The notes: generated by a model from the sequence alone, not told the origin. A DNA stretch of 31,774 nt from an uncultured Oscillospiraceae bacterium (GCA_934643765.1 CAKUCT010000002.1:1-31774); one strand, 5' to 3'; positions 21,085 to 28,559 are shown, numbered from the stretch's first letter. Numbers and translations: made by a program.

Positions 21085-22242
21085 TCAGTGGTTGCCCTGG
21101 CCGTTTTCTGCAATCCAGGCGTCAACCTCCGCCATGGTGGTCGGGAGCTTTGCGCCGCTGGTCATGTACCACTCACGGGCAGCCTCAACCTTTTCAATCA
21201 GGTCTTCCGGCAGTTCCACGGAGGAGCCTTCGAGCAGGTAATCAAACGCGCCGTCGCTGAAGGACGGATACTGATTGCCGGCTTCCCAGGTGCCGTCGAC
21301 GAGCTGCTGGCACTGCTGATAGATGAGGTTTGTCAGAACGAAACCAGCCGTGGCAACAATGTACGGGGAAAGGCCGTTCTGGCTTGCGCCGCAGCCCAGG
21401 CCGTAGAACTGCTTCTCTTCCAGCGCAGACCAGATGCCGGAGCCGCCGCCTGCGAGGTTCTGGATGATATCAACGCCCTGGTCATACATGGAAACCGCCA
21501 TTTCCTTGCAGGTGTTGACGTCGGTGAAGCTGCCGACCGTGGAGATGAGCACTTCCACATCGGAATCATAGAAGCGCGCGCCGCAGGCAAAGCCGGTGCC
21601 CATGGCGTTGAGCGTCGCGGTATCCACACCCTGGATCGCGCCGACCTTCTTTTCGGGGTTTGCATACTCCATGCGCTCGTCGACCGTAACCAGGCCCGCG
21701 ATGACGCCGGTCAGGAAGGTCTGCTCTGCGCCGTTTTTCAGAATGTTGCAGACGTTGGGGTTGTCGGAAGAGTTATCAACAAGGGTGAAGTTCTGGTCGG
21801 GATACTGCGGCGCAATCTCATCGACCGCCGTCGCGCCGTCAGAAGACAGGGCAATGATCAGATCATAGCTGCCGTCCTGCGCGAAGCTGTAGGTCATGGA
21901 CGTGTACTCGTCGGGAGAAGCGGGCTCGGCGTAATCAAAGGTGATGCCCAGCTCGTCTCTGGCCTGCACAAGGCCCGCATAGACCATATCGTTAAAGTTG
22001 TTGTCGCCAAGACCGCCGGTGGTCAGAATAACGCCAACCTTCACAGCTGCGGTCTCATCGGTGCTTGCTTCCTCAGAAGCCGCCGCCTCGGTCTCGCCGC
22101 TTTCCGGTGCGGCCGTCTCATTGCTGGTTTCCGGAGCCGTGGTGCTCGGGGTTGCAGCTTCCAGATCCTTCGTGCCGGCGCAGCCGGAAAGCACGCCAAG
22201 AATCATGGCCGCTACCATCAGAACAGACAAAAACTTCTTCAT
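21085..22242 (-). CDS. BMP family substrate-binding lipoprotein
   Basis: The 385-residue protein is a Bmp/Med (PnrA-like) ABC receptor. A lipoprotein signal ends in VLSGC with C21 as the lipidated residue. A flexible Thr/Ala/Glu-rich linker runs to about residue 66, then the domain starts KVGVILTTGGLGDNNFNDM, the family hallmark. Later blocks include FTLVDNSS, IQGVDTATLNAMGTGFACGA and IIQNLAGGGSGIWSAL. Members bind purine nucleosides, but others bind different small molecules, and co-transcription with a sulfatase leaves the ligand open. It is the first gene of the operon, with GGAGG before the ATG and a promoter overlapped by a Crp-like palindrome. Confidence 0.93.
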   Translation of the reverse strand: MKKFLSVLMVAAMILGVLSGCAGTKDLEAATPSTTAPETSNETAAPESGETEAAASEEASTDETAAVKVGVILTTGGLGDNNFNDMVYAGLVQARDELGITFDYAEPASPDEYTSMTYSFAQDGSYDLIIALSSDGATAVDEIAPQYPDQNFTLVDNSSDNPNVCNILKNGAEQTFLTGVIAGLVTVDERMEYANPEKKVGAIQGVDTATLNAMGTGFACGARFYDSDVEVLISTVGSFTDVNTCKEMAVSMYDQGVDIIQNLAGGGSGIWSALEEKQFYGLGCGASQNGLSPYIVATAGFVLTNLIYQQCQQLVDGTWEAGNQYPSFSDGAFDYLLEGSSVELPEDLIEKVEAAREWYMTSGAKLPTTMAEVDAWIAENGQGNH

Positions 22243-22276
22243 AATGTCCTCCTCAAGAAATGTTTGTTTTGTGCGC

Positions 22277-22306
22277 GCGGCGCTGCAGCTTTCTTCTCAG
22301 CGCCGC
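22277..22306 (-). other. Leader hairpin of the importer operon
   Basis: GCGGCGCTG (22277-22285) pairs with CAGCGCCGC (22298-22306) in the 5' leader of the BMP operon. No T run follows, so it is a leader stem rather than a terminator. I recognise no known riboswitch core in these 80 nt. Confidence 0.35.
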
Positions 22307-22321
22307 CGCGTGACTTCGTCC

Positions 22322-22362
22322 ATCTTAGCATAAAATTTTCGGCGCAACATGACAAATGTCAT
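22322..22362 (-). promoter_or_regulatory. Importer operon promoter with Crp-like palindrome
   Basis: The perfect palindrome ATGACA-AA-TGTCAT lies at 22349-22362. On the - strand TGTCATG is followed after 15 bp by TATGCTAAGAT. Two -10 choices exist: TATGCT (22327-22332), with TTGTCA 17 bp upstream as -35, or TAAGAT (22322-22327), which puts the palindrome centre at about -40.5, the classic class II position for Crp/Fnr activators. The same arrangement precedes the second Crp-like gene (27588-27628). Confidence 0.65.
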
Positions 22363-22375
22363 ATTGCGCCGAAAA
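22336..22375 (-). terminator. Nested hairpin after Crp-like gene 1
   Basis: TTTTCGGCGCAA (22336-22347) pairs perfectly with 22364-22375, enclosing the ATGACA-AA-TGTCAT palindrome. On the - strand it ends in GAAAATTTTATG, so it can terminate the regulator transcript while also holding the operator and -35 of the next operon. The dual use is inferred. Confidence 0.55.
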
Positions 22376-22439
22376 AGCATACGAGAATTTTTCACACAAA
22401 ATACAGCGATTTTACGCCAACATGCACGAAACAGGCCAG

Positions 22440-23153
22440 TTACTGGAAATATTCCAGCTTCCGCTTCTTCATCCGCTCATACTGCTCTTTTGTAATGGAC
22501 ATATTGCCGTAACGCAGGTCAATGAGCTTCTCATCGCGGATCGTCGGCAGCACGCGCTGCAACGAGCGCACGTTCATGCAGATATAGTGCGCGATTTCTT
22601 TCTGCGTCTCAATGATTCTGACCGGGCCCTCATAGCCCGCCGGATAGCTGCGGGCGTAAAACTCGTAGGCATAGATGAGATATGTAATCACACCGATGTA
22701 GGGCGGGTAGGTGTTGCACTCGCTCAGCCGCCAGAGCTCAAAATTCAGCCGGTTCAGAACCCGCATTGTCAGCTCCATGGTAAAGTTCGGATATTTTCCG
22801 AAGCACTGCAGCATCGTCTGGTTCGGAATCATCGCCAACACACAGCGGGTCTTTGCGAAAATGGTCGCGCTGAACGGGTGCCGCTGCTCGCCGAGACTCT
22901 GCAGGCCAAACACATCGCCCACCGTCTTCTTGCGGAACCAGCTGCGCTCGCCGTTGACAAAATTACACGTTGCGCAGCACACGCCCTCCAGCACAATATA
23001 GACATCCATCCCTTCCTCGCACCGCTGGACAATCACGTCCCCCGCGCAGTAGGTCCGGATGAGAATCGTTTGAACAAGCTCTTGCGGCAGCTCACGCAGA
23101 ATTTCCGCCAGATACGGCGCGCGCTGCATATACTCGCTCAGTTTCAGCCCCAT
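22440..23153 (-). CDS. Crp/Fnr-like transcriptional regulator 1
   Basis: The 237-residue protein has an N-terminal cyclic-nucleotide-binding-like barrel (about residues 10-130, VLEGVCCATCNFVNGE and GDVFGLQSLG) and a C-terminal winged helix (ETQKEIAHYICMNVRSLQRV as the DNA-binding helix pair). I choose ATG 23151-23153, which follows GGGGGA; a GTG 13 codons upstream has a weaker site. The N-terminal CxxxC arrangement of Fnr is not evident, so an iron-sulfur oxygen sensor is doubtful; cysteines cluster near CCATC in the barrel and could matter. It sits between the importer-sulfatase operon and the sulfatase maturase, and is the obvious candidate to control both. Confidence 0.88.
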   Translation of the reverse strand: MGLKLSEYMQRAPYLAEILRELPQELVQTILIRTYCAGDVIVQRCEEGMDVYIVLEGVCCATCNFVNGERSWFRKKTVGDVFGLQSLGEQRHPFSATIFAKTRCVLAMIPNQTMLQCFGKYPNFTMELTMRVLNRLNFELWRLSECNTYPPYIGVITYLIYAYEFYARSYPAGYEGPVRIIETQKEIAHYICMNVRSLQRVLPTIRDEKLIDLRYGNMSITKEQYERMKKRKLEYFQ

Positions 23154-23205
23154 GCCATTTCCCCCAAAGATATTCCTCTTGCAATTCTCCACACAATGTA
23201 TGTAT

Positions 23206-23226
23206 TATAATCCAGAACACAGTTCT
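23206..23226. promoter_or_regulatory. Divergent control region of Crp-like gene 1 and maturase
   Basis: TATAAT (23206-23211) reads on the + strand, and the same ATTATAAT block reads GATTATAAT on the - strand, so -10 boxes of both divergent genes may share it. Next to it is the dyad AGAAC-ACA-GTTCT (23214-23226). No strong -35 is visible for either direction (TTTTCA at best for the regulator), which suggests activation. Confidence 0.45.
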
Positions 23227-23279
23227 TGAAAAGCCAAAATGTGCACAAATACGAAGAACAGACAAGGATTTTTAGAGCC

Positions 23280-24380
23280 ATGAAGCGATACAATGTTATG
23301 ATCAAGCCCGCCTCGTCGGCATGCAATATGCGATGCCGGTACTGCTTTTACGCCGACGAAAGCTGCAGCCGTCAGACCGCCAACTATGGCCGTATGCCGC
23401 AGGAGGTCTCCCAGAGTATTCTGGAAAAATTCCTTTCCGACCCGGCGGACAGCTACGCCTTCGCCTTTCAGGGCGGAGAGCCGACACTGGCCGGTCTTCC
23501 GTTTTTTGAGGATTTTGTCCGCACCGCGGACGCTTTTGCCCGCCCCGGCGCGCGCGTGCGCTACGCCATCCAGACCAACGGCCTTCTGATCGACGGCGCC
23601 TGGGCCGAATTTCTGCGCAGGCGCGGCTTTCTGGTCGGCCTTTCGATTGACGGCACGCGCGATATCCACAACCACTTCCGCCCGGATGCCGCCGGGCGCG
23701 ATACCTATTCCCGCGCGCTGCGCTGCGCGCAGCTGCTTGGCCGCCAGCAGGTGCCCTTCAACATCCTCACCGTCGTCACGCCCACCGTTGCAAAGCACAT
23801 TTCGGCCATCTTCCGCGACTATCAGAAAAACGGCTTTGCCTACCAGCAGTATATTCCCTGTCTTGCCCCGCTGGACGGCAGCGCAGACAGCTTCGCCCCG
23901 GACGCAAAGCTGCTCGGCACGTTCTGGAAGCAGCTGTTTGACCTGTGGTACAAGGAATTTACGTCCGGAAACTATATCTCCATCCGCTTTTTTGACAATC
24001 TGGTCTATATGCTCCAGGGCCGCGAGCCGGAGCTTTGCTCCATGTGTGGCCACTGCAACATCCAGTACCTCATCGAAGCCGACGGCAGCGTCTTTCCGTG
24101 TGATTTTTACGCGCTCGACGCGTACCGTCTCGGCAATATTCTCACCGATTCTCTGGAAGACATCGACCGCCGCAGAAATGAGCTGCAGTTCATCCAGTCC
24201 TCCCTGCAGCCGCCGGAGGCGTGCCGCCGGTGCCAATGGGGCTTTTTGTGCCGCAACGGCTGCCGCCGCGAGCGCGCGCAGGGCCCGGGCGGGAAGAACC
24301 TGTACTGCGAAGGCTATCAGGACTTCTTCGCCTACGCCTACGAGCGGCTGCGCCTGGTTGCAATTCGAAACAACCGATAA
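23280..24380 (+). CDS. Anaerobic sulfatase-maturating enzyme (radical SAM, anSME)
   Basis: The 366-residue protein is a radical SAM/SPASM enzyme that oxidises the active-site Cys or Ser of sulfatases to formylglycine without oxygen. The radical SAM cluster is C15-x3-C19-x2-C22 (CNMRCRYCFY). Family blocks follow: FAFQGGEPTLAGLPFF, YAIQTNGLLI, GLSIDG. The C-terminal SPASM region has CSMCGHCN, PCDFYALDAYRLGNI and CRRCQWGFLCRNGC, supplying ligands for two further [4Fe-4S] clusters and the catalytic Asp. I choose ATG 23280; an upstream in-frame TTG at 23226 adds 18 residues lying in the divergent promoter. The partner is presumably the CMPAR sulfatase at 16024-17544. An aldo/keto reductase with ferredoxin domain follows in the same direction. 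Confidence 0.93.
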   Translation: MKRYNVMIKPASSACNMRCRYCFYADESCSRQTANYGRMPQEVSQSILEKFLSDPADSYAFAFQGGEPTLAGLPFFEDFVRTADAFARPGARVRYAIQTNGLLIDGAWAEFLRRRGFLVGLSIDGTRDIHNHFRPDAAGRDTYSRALRCAQLLGRQQVPFNILTVVTPTVAKHISAIFRDYQKNGFAYQQYIPCLAPLDGSADSFAPDAKLLGTFWKQLFDLWYKEFTSGNYISIRFFDNLVYMLQGREPELCSMCGHCNIQYLIEADGSVFPCDFYALDAYRLGNILTDSLEDIDRRRNELQFIQSSLQPPEACRRCQWGFLCRNGCRRERAQGPGGKNLYCEGYQDFFAYAYERLRLVAIRNNR

Positions 24381-24397
24381 TTTGCATTTTCCCCGTT

Positions 24398-24414
24398 TTC
24401 CTGTAAAACAGGAA
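24398..24414. other. Short dyad between maturase and reductase genes
   Basis: TTCCTGT-AAA-ACAGGAA, 32 bp upstream of the reductase start. It has no T tail and could be an operator or a processing site. The 65-bp gap has no clear promoter, so co-transcription with the maturase is likely. Confidence 0.3.
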
Positions 24415-24445
24415 TATCTATCACACTTGAAAGGAGCTTTGCACC

Positions 24446-25564
24446 ATGGAGCAAATCAAAAAGAACTTCGGCTTCGGCTATATGCGCCTGCCGATGAAAG
24501 ACGGCGCGGTTGATATCGAGCAGACCTGTCAGATGGTCGACACCTTCCTGGACGCCGGTTTCAACTACTTTGACACCGCGCACGGCTATCTGCAGGGCGA
24601 AAGCGAAAAGGCGATCAAATCCTGTCTTTCCAGCCGCCATCCGCGCAGCAGCTATATTCTGACCAACAAGCTGACCATGGCCTTTTTCAAAAAAGAAGAA
24701 GACATTCGTCCGCTCTTTGAGAGCCAGTTGGAGGCCTGCGGCGTCGACTATTTTGACTTTTACCTGATGCACTCACAGAGCGCGGAAATTTTCAAGCACT
24801 TCAAGGCCTGCCATGCCTATGAGACCGCGTTCGCGCTCAAGGCCGAAGGCAAGGTCCGTCACGTCGGCATCTCGTTCCACGATAAGGCCGAGGTCCTCGA
24901 ACAGATTCTGACCGAGTATCCGCAGATCGAGGTCGTACAGATTCAGTTCAACTACGCAGACTATGACGATCCTGCTGTGCAGAGCCGCAAGTGCTACGAG
25001 GTCTGCCGGAAGTTCGGCAAACCCGTCATCGTCATGGAGCCCGTCAAGGGCGGCAATCTGGTAAACCTCCCCGAAGAGGCTAAAGCTGTTCTGGACGCGC
25101 TGCACGGCGGCAGCCCTGCCAGCTATGCCATCCGCTTTGCGGCCGGCTTCCCCGGCATCATGATGGTTCTGTCCGGCATGAGCTCTCTGGAGCAGATGCA
25201 GGACAACATCAGCTTCATGCAGAACTTCCAGCCGCTGAACGAAGTGGAGCTTGCCGCTGTGAACCGCGTGCAGGAAATCTTCCACAGCATGCACCTGATC
25301 CCCTGCACCGCCTGCCGGTACTGCGTCGACGGATGTCCGCAGCATATTGCCATTCCGAATCTGTTCGCGACCATGAACACCAAGCAGATCTACCACGACT
25401 GGAACGCAGATTACTATTACAACAACGTCCATACCGCCCCCGGCAGCCGCGCATCCGACTGTCTTGGCTGCGGCAAATGCGAGGCCGTCTGTCCGCAGCA
25501 CCTGCCCATCCGGCAGCTTTTGAAGGACGTCGCAAAGGAATTTGAAAAGCCCAAGGCTGAATAA
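24446..25564 (+). CDS. Aldo/keto reductase with C-terminal 2[4Fe-4S] domain
   Basis: The 372-residue protein has an aldo/keto reductase barrel (residues 1-270) with the usual catalytic residues: Asp and Tyr in FNYFDTAHGYL, Lys in LTNKL and His in LMHSQS. The C-terminal 90 residues carry two 4Fe-4S motifs, CTACRYCVDGCP and CLGCGKCEAVCP. This fusion is frequent in anaerobes and allows electrons to pass between NAD(P)H or a carbonyl substrate and ferredoxin. GGAG precedes the ATG. It is 65 bp downstream of the maturase and may be co-transcribed. A role in supplying electrons to the maturase is possible but speculative. Substrate is unknown. Confidence 0.93.
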   Translation: MEQIKKNFGFGYMRLPMKDGAVDIEQTCQMVDTFLDAGFNYFDTAHGYLQGESEKAIKSCLSSRHPRSSYILTNKLTMAFFKKEEDIRPLFESQLEACGVDYFDFYLMHSQSAEIFKHFKACHAYETAFALKAEGKVRHVGISFHDKAEVLEQILTEYPQIEVVQIQFNYADYDDPAVQSRKCYEVCRKFGKPVIVMEPVKGGNLVNLPEEAKAVLDALHGGSPASYAIRFAAGFPGIMMVLSGMSSLEQMQDNISFMQNFQPLNEVELAAVNRVQEIFHSMHLIPCTACRYCVDGCPQHIAIPNLFATMNTKQIYHDWNADYYYNNVHTAPGSRASDCLGCGKCEAVCPQHLPIRQLLKDVAKEFEKPKAE

Positions 25565-25597
25565 TCTGTAAAGAATCTTCGATTTTTGAAGAAACTG

Positions 25598-25640
25598 GCG
25601 GCCCGAACCGGTTGGCTCGGGCCGCTTGCCGCTTTTATTA
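25598..25640. terminator. Terminator between reductase and ATC hydrolase genes
   Basis: GCGGCCCGA (25598-25606) pairs perfectly with TCGGGCCGC (25617-25625) around a 10-nt loop. TTGCCGCTTTTATTATTTTA follows on the + strand. It ends the reductase transcript and lies at the 3' end of the convergent gene. Confidence 0.75.
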
Positions 25641-25642
25641 TT

Positions 25643-26347
25643 TTATGGCCGGTTTCTCCGGAAGCCCGCCTCGTCGACATATTCCGGACGCGCCTTGCAG
25701 TATGCGTCCTGATCGCCGCAGATGGCGTAATCACACAGCTCCCCGCAGGCGCAGGTTTTTGTGCGCACCAGCTTTGCGTGAATCAGCTCCATAGCCGTAT
25801 AGTCCGGGTTGCAGAGCGCCGGCATAGCCTCGAGCAGATTGTGCTTTTTCGCAAACTCCGCAACCGGGCAGGCCGTAAACTGATAGCGGATCGGCTGGCC
25901 CTTTTCAAACGGCTGCACCTGCATGACATAATCGCCCCAGCGGTCGCACTGCCGCTTTGACGAACAAAATGCGCGGTACATCAGCCGTTTGAAGATTGGA
26001 AGATTGACATTGACAAACCGCATCCGCCGGAACGCGGGCAAAAACAGCGCGCCCTCCATCTGCTCCAGCTCGGCAAGATCTGTTGCCTCCCGGCAGACCG
26101 TATAATAGCTTAACAGCGCGATATTATCATAGGTTCCGCCTCTGCCGTTGTGAAAATTTTTCTGGCCGCCCAAGTCTGTCCGCCAGTCCTTCAGAAATTC
26201 CACATATTGCAGCTGCATTTTTTCCCAGACTGCCTCCCGCTCCGCGCGCGGATAGTGCCGCGCAATGGCTGCGCAGATCTCCCGCTTGCAGGCTTTTGTA
26301 TACAGCACGTGGCAGCTTCTGTCAAATTGCAGTTTGGCATCTTCCAT
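25643..26347 (-). CDS. ATC hydrolase-like protein
   Basis: The 234-residue protein resembles the L-2-amino-thiazoline-4-carboxylic acid hydrolase family. Typical features are the FLKDWRTDLGGQKNFHNGRGG region, a MQVQPFEKG block and a C-terminal Cys-rich stretch (TKTCACGELCDYAICG) with a preceding FTACPVAEFAKKHNLLE. The named founding activity opens a thiazoline ring to form S-/N-carbamoyl-cysteine. Most members are uncharacterised and may act on other substrates or be ligand sensors. The start follows AAAGGGG at a long spacing of about 11 bp. It lies downstream of a cupin gene but a terminator separates the two. No clear promoter is seen. Confidence 0.8.
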   Translation of the reverse strand: MEDAKLQFDRSCHVLYTKACKREICAAIARHYPRAEREAVWEKMQLQYVEFLKDWRTDLGGQKNFHNGRGGTYDNIALLSYYTVCREATDLAELEQMEGALFLPAFRRMRFVNVNLPIFKRLMYRAFCSSKRQCDRWGDYVMQVQPFEKGQPIRYQFTACPVAEFAKKHNLLEAMPALCNPDYTAMELIHAKLVRTKTCACGELCDYAICGDQDAYCKARPEYVDEAGFRRNRP

Positions 26348-26401
26348 GGTACGGCTTGCCCCTTTCTTTTTAAATTAAGTTCCTCTAACCAGATTCAGAA
26401 A

Positions 26402-26430
26402 AGCAGAGCTGCCGCGCAGCTCTGCTCTTA
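26402..26430. terminator. Terminator after small cupin gene
   Basis: AGCAGAGCTGC (26402-26412) pairs perfectly with 26416-26426 around CGC. On the - strand TTTTC follows; on the + strand CTTATTTT follows, so it may work both ways. Confidence 0.75.
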
Positions 26431-26461
26431 TTTTGCCACAATCCGGCCCGTTTTGCAATTC

Positions 26462-26842
26462 TCATTTCTGCCCTTCCGGTGCATCCGGCAAAAAATCCTC
26501 CGGCCGGTAGGGCGGAATGCTGATGGCGTAAAACGCCGCAGGCTCGTCCGTCGGAAAAATTTCGTGCCGCTCGCCCGGCTCCACCAAAACCACTGTTCCG
26601 GCCTGGGCCTGCAAAATTGCCCCGTCAACGCACATCGTGCACCGGCCTTCCGTGAAGATATAAATCTCATCCGAAGCTTTGTGATAGTGCCGCACAACCG
26701 AACCCCCTGCTGCCAGGCGCGTAAGCGCGATGCTGCACTTGTCCGTATGAATCGGCGCCGTCAACCCCGCAATTTCCGCCAGATACGACCGGCTCTGAAA
26801 ATTTTCCGCCGAAGTCAGCTCGCTTTGCCGTATGATCTGCAT
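26462..26842 (-). CDS. Small single-domain cupin
   Basis: The 126-residue protein is a cupin_2 barrel. The metal-binding motif 1 reads VVRHYHKASDEIYIFTEG, with two His and a Glu, and motif 2 reads VLVEPGERHEIF, with the fourth ligand His. The family includes isomerases, dioxygenases and metal- or sugar-binding sensors; the reaction cannot be inferred. It lies 32 bp after the second Crp-like gene on the same strand, with GGGAGG before the ATG, so the two form a likely operon under the Crp-like promoter at 27588-27628. Confidence 0.88.
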   Translation of the reverse strand: MQIIRQSELTSAENFQSRSYLAEIAGLTAPIHTDKCSIALTRLAAGGSVVRHYHKASDEIYIFTEGRCTMCVDGAILQAQAGTVVLVEPGERHEIFPTDEPAAFYAISIPPYRPEDFLPDAPEGQK

Positions 26843-26874
26843 CCAAAAGCCTCCCTTTTATCCTTTCGTGCGCT

Positions 26875-27552
26875 TCAGGCCCGTTTCCAGCGCGAGGGCT
26901 CCGCGTACGCCCGGCGCTGCAGCAGCTGTCTGTCCGCAATCCGGTAGCCCGCGTCTGTCCGCTCCAGCGCGCCGTCGTCACACAGCTTGTGCATAATCCG
27001 GAACACGTGGCGGTAGCTGATGCCAACCGCCTGCGCAACGTCGGTCAGATTTTCTCGCAGCGCGTCCTGCTGCGCAATCATCAGAAGATAGGCGCACAGC
27101 CGCGCTTCACTGGAATATAAAGCCGAGGCCGTATGCGTGTCGCTGCTTTTCATCAACTTTTCGGAAAGCTCGCGCCCGACACAGTTCAAAAACGGCACGC
27201 TGCTTCGCAGATACGCCTCGTTTGCCTCCAGCGGAATTGCGACGCAACAGAGCCTTGAGGCGGCAATGACCGTCGTTGTCGCAACGGCCCCGCCCTTCAT
27301 CAGCTCCATATCGCCGAGAATGCCGTCTGAAATATAGTAGCACAGGATCAGGCTTTTCCCGCTTTGCGTCTGGATGGAGAGCTTCGCCGTGCCGTCGAAG
27401 ACAATGCGGATTGCATCCAGCGGCGTACCCTGCACGAACAGAAACTCGCCGTCTTCGTATTGCTCCACACGGCAGCCTCTGAGCATGGCCTCATCGAGTC
27501 CATACGCGCCCAGCACCCGGCGCCCTTCCTCGTTCATCATCATAGCCTGCAT
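26875..27552 (-). CDS. Crp/Fnr-like transcriptional regulator 2
   Basis: The 225-residue protein has a cNMP-binding-like barrel (residues 10-120: YEDGEFLFVQGTPLDAIRIV, GKSLILCYYISDGILGDMEL) and a C-terminal winged helix (LTDVAQAVGISYRHVFRIMHKL). It shares the overall plan but little sequence with regulator 1. The conserved barrel reads like the YeiL/FixK-type group rather than cAMP-binding CRP, since the phosphate-binding RxA signature is absent. The start at ATG 27550-27552 follows GGAGGG by 7 bp; the in-frame GTG at 27573 overlaps that site. Its promoter carries the same palindrome as the importer operon, so it may regulate itself. It is followed by a cupin gene. Confidence 0.88.
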   Translation of the reverse strand: MQAMMMNEEGRRVLGAYGLDEAMLRGCRVEQYEDGEFLFVQGTPLDAIRIVFDGTAKLSIQTQSGKSLILCYYISDGILGDMELMKGGAVATTTVIAASRLCCVAIPLEANEAYLRSSVPFLNCVGRELSEKLMKSSDTHTASALYSSEARLCAYLLMIAQQDALRENLTDVAQAVGISYRHVFRIMHKLCDDGALERTDAGYRIADRQLLQRRAYAEPSRWKRA

Positions 27553-27587
27553 CCCGCGTCCCTCCTTCTTCACATAATCGCATTGTT

Positions 27588-27628
27588 ATTATAGCATATC
27601 CGGAAAAACGCACCATGACAAATGTCTG
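27588..27628 (-). promoter_or_regulatory. Crp-like gene 2 promoter with ATGACA-type palindrome
   Basis: ATGACA-AA-TGTC (27615-27626) matches 12 of 14 positions of the perfect palindrome at 22349. On the - strand TGTCATG is followed after 15 bp by TATGCTATAAT. With TATAAT (27588-27593) as -10 there is no -35 match and the palindrome centre is near -40.5, as for class II Crp activation. With TATGCT as -10, TTGTCA is a 17-bp-spaced -35. Confidence 0.65.
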
Positions 27629-27639
27629 CCGTTGGCCGC

Positions 27640-27667
27640 AAAAAAGACGGGCAAGCCCGTCTTTTTT
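27640..27667. terminator. Terminator after tetR-type gene
   Basis: AAAAAAGACGGGC (27640-27652) pairs with 27655-27667 around AA. The A and T runs in the stem make it work on both strands. On the - strand it ends the TetR gene transcript upstream of the Crp-like gene 2 promoter. Confidence 0.85.
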
Positions 27668-27690
27668 CCGCAATTTTTTGGCCCGCAGCA

Positions 27691-28329
27691 TTAGCTGCGC
27701 GCATCCAGTTCCCGCTCGAGCCGCTGCACCAGCACCTTCCGGATGCGCCGCACGCTCGCCGCGCTGTATTCCGTCAGCCCCAGCTGGGCCAGAACGCTCG
27801 GCCGGTGATAGAAGAAGAACAGCTGCTCGCCGATGATAGAATAGGCCAGAATGATCGCCTCGTCGTCCTCCAGCTCCGGTCGCAGGACCTTTAAAAGGCT
27901 TGCAAACGGCTGTGTTGTGGACATGTTGAAGGGCGTCTTCATCGCCGCCGACGATTCATGCGACGATCTCAGCTGGAAAAACAGTCGCATCTGCTTGTCG
28001 TTCTTGGGGTCAAAGACATAGTCCACATGCTTATTGGCAAGCCGCAGCAGAAGCGTCTTTGCCTCCTCCGCGCTGCGCTCCGGCTTTTCCAGAAACGCGT
28101 CAATATCCCGGATGGTGGATTTGAAATACTGCGCAAATTCCTGGATCGCCGTATCCACGACCTGCTGGAACAGATTGTCCTTGTTCTCAAAATAATATGG
28201 AATGGCCGACAGGGACACATCCGCCTGCTGCGCGATCATGCGAACCGTTGTGGCCGCATAGCCGCACCTTCCGAACAGGTCGTAGGCAGCATCAATTATC
28301 CGCAAGCGCGCATAGTCGGAGTTCAGCAT
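27691..28329 (-). CDS. TetR/AcrR family regulator
   Basis: The 212-residue protein has the N-terminal TetR helix-turn-helix (residues 9-56: IIDAAYDLFGRCGYAATTVRMIAQQADVSLSAIPYYFENKDNL). The C-terminal part begins VVDTAIQEFAQYF and contains HVDYV and IIGEQLFFFYHRPSVL, which resembles the CerR/DUF1956 type of ligand domain. The ATG follows GAGGGG. It is divergent from the SLC13-isomerase operon, with a 230-bp shared region holding a consensus promoter for each side, so it most likely controls that operon. The ligand would then be the transported anion or a metabolite of it. Confidence 0.9.
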   Translation of the reverse strand: MLNSDYARLRIIDAAYDLFGRCGYAATTVRMIAQQADVSLSAIPYYFENKDNLFQQVVDTAIQEFAQYFKSTIRDIDAFLEKPERSAEEAKTLLLRLANKHVDYVFDPKNDKQMRLFFQLRSSHESSAAMKTPFNMSTTQPFASLLKVLRPELEDDEAIILAYSIIGEQLFFFYHRPSVLAQLGLTEYSAASVRRIRKVLVQRLERELDARS

Positions 28330-28369
28330 CGGGCAGGCCCCTCTCTGATCTAAATTTTTGTGTGTTTAC

Positions 28370-28398
28370 ATTATAAATTTTTTTGGTAATTTTGTCAA
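28370..28398 (-). promoter_or_regulatory. tetR-type gene promoter
   Basis: On the - strand TTGACA (28393-28398) and TATAAT (28370-28375) are perfect consensus with 17-bp spacing. Confidence 0.85.
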
Positions 28399-28450
28399 TA
28401 AACAATTCGAAAACTGTCTGTAAAAATGTCATTGAAAAATTTATTTCTTG

Positions 28451-28479
28451 TTGACAAACAGAGAAAAATGCTCTATGAT
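28451..28479 (+). promoter_or_regulatory. SLC13-isomerase operon promoter
   Basis: TTGACA (28451-28456) and TATGAT (28474-28479) are 17 bp apart. The leader is about 74 nt and contains TACTAA twice (28495-28500 and 28516-28521) and ACGT twice (28511-28514 and 28522-28525), which could be regulator half-sites. No clean operator dyad is visible. Confidence 0.8.
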
Positions 28480-28559
28480 GGCACCAAACAGTTGTACTAA
28501 ATTAAAACGAACGTACATACTAACGTCATCCGGACCATGCAGCTGATACGGAGGGTACT

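Noticed and set aside
22243..22330. Purine riboswitch in the leader of the BMP importer operon
   Set aside because: The leader has one GC-rich stem but not the three-way junction and conserved loop bases of the purine aptamer.
16138..22512. Long + strand frames (16138-17688, 17501-18712, 19512-20948, 20920-22512)
   Set aside because: They cross several real gene boundaries of the opposite operon and show only antisense-type composition.
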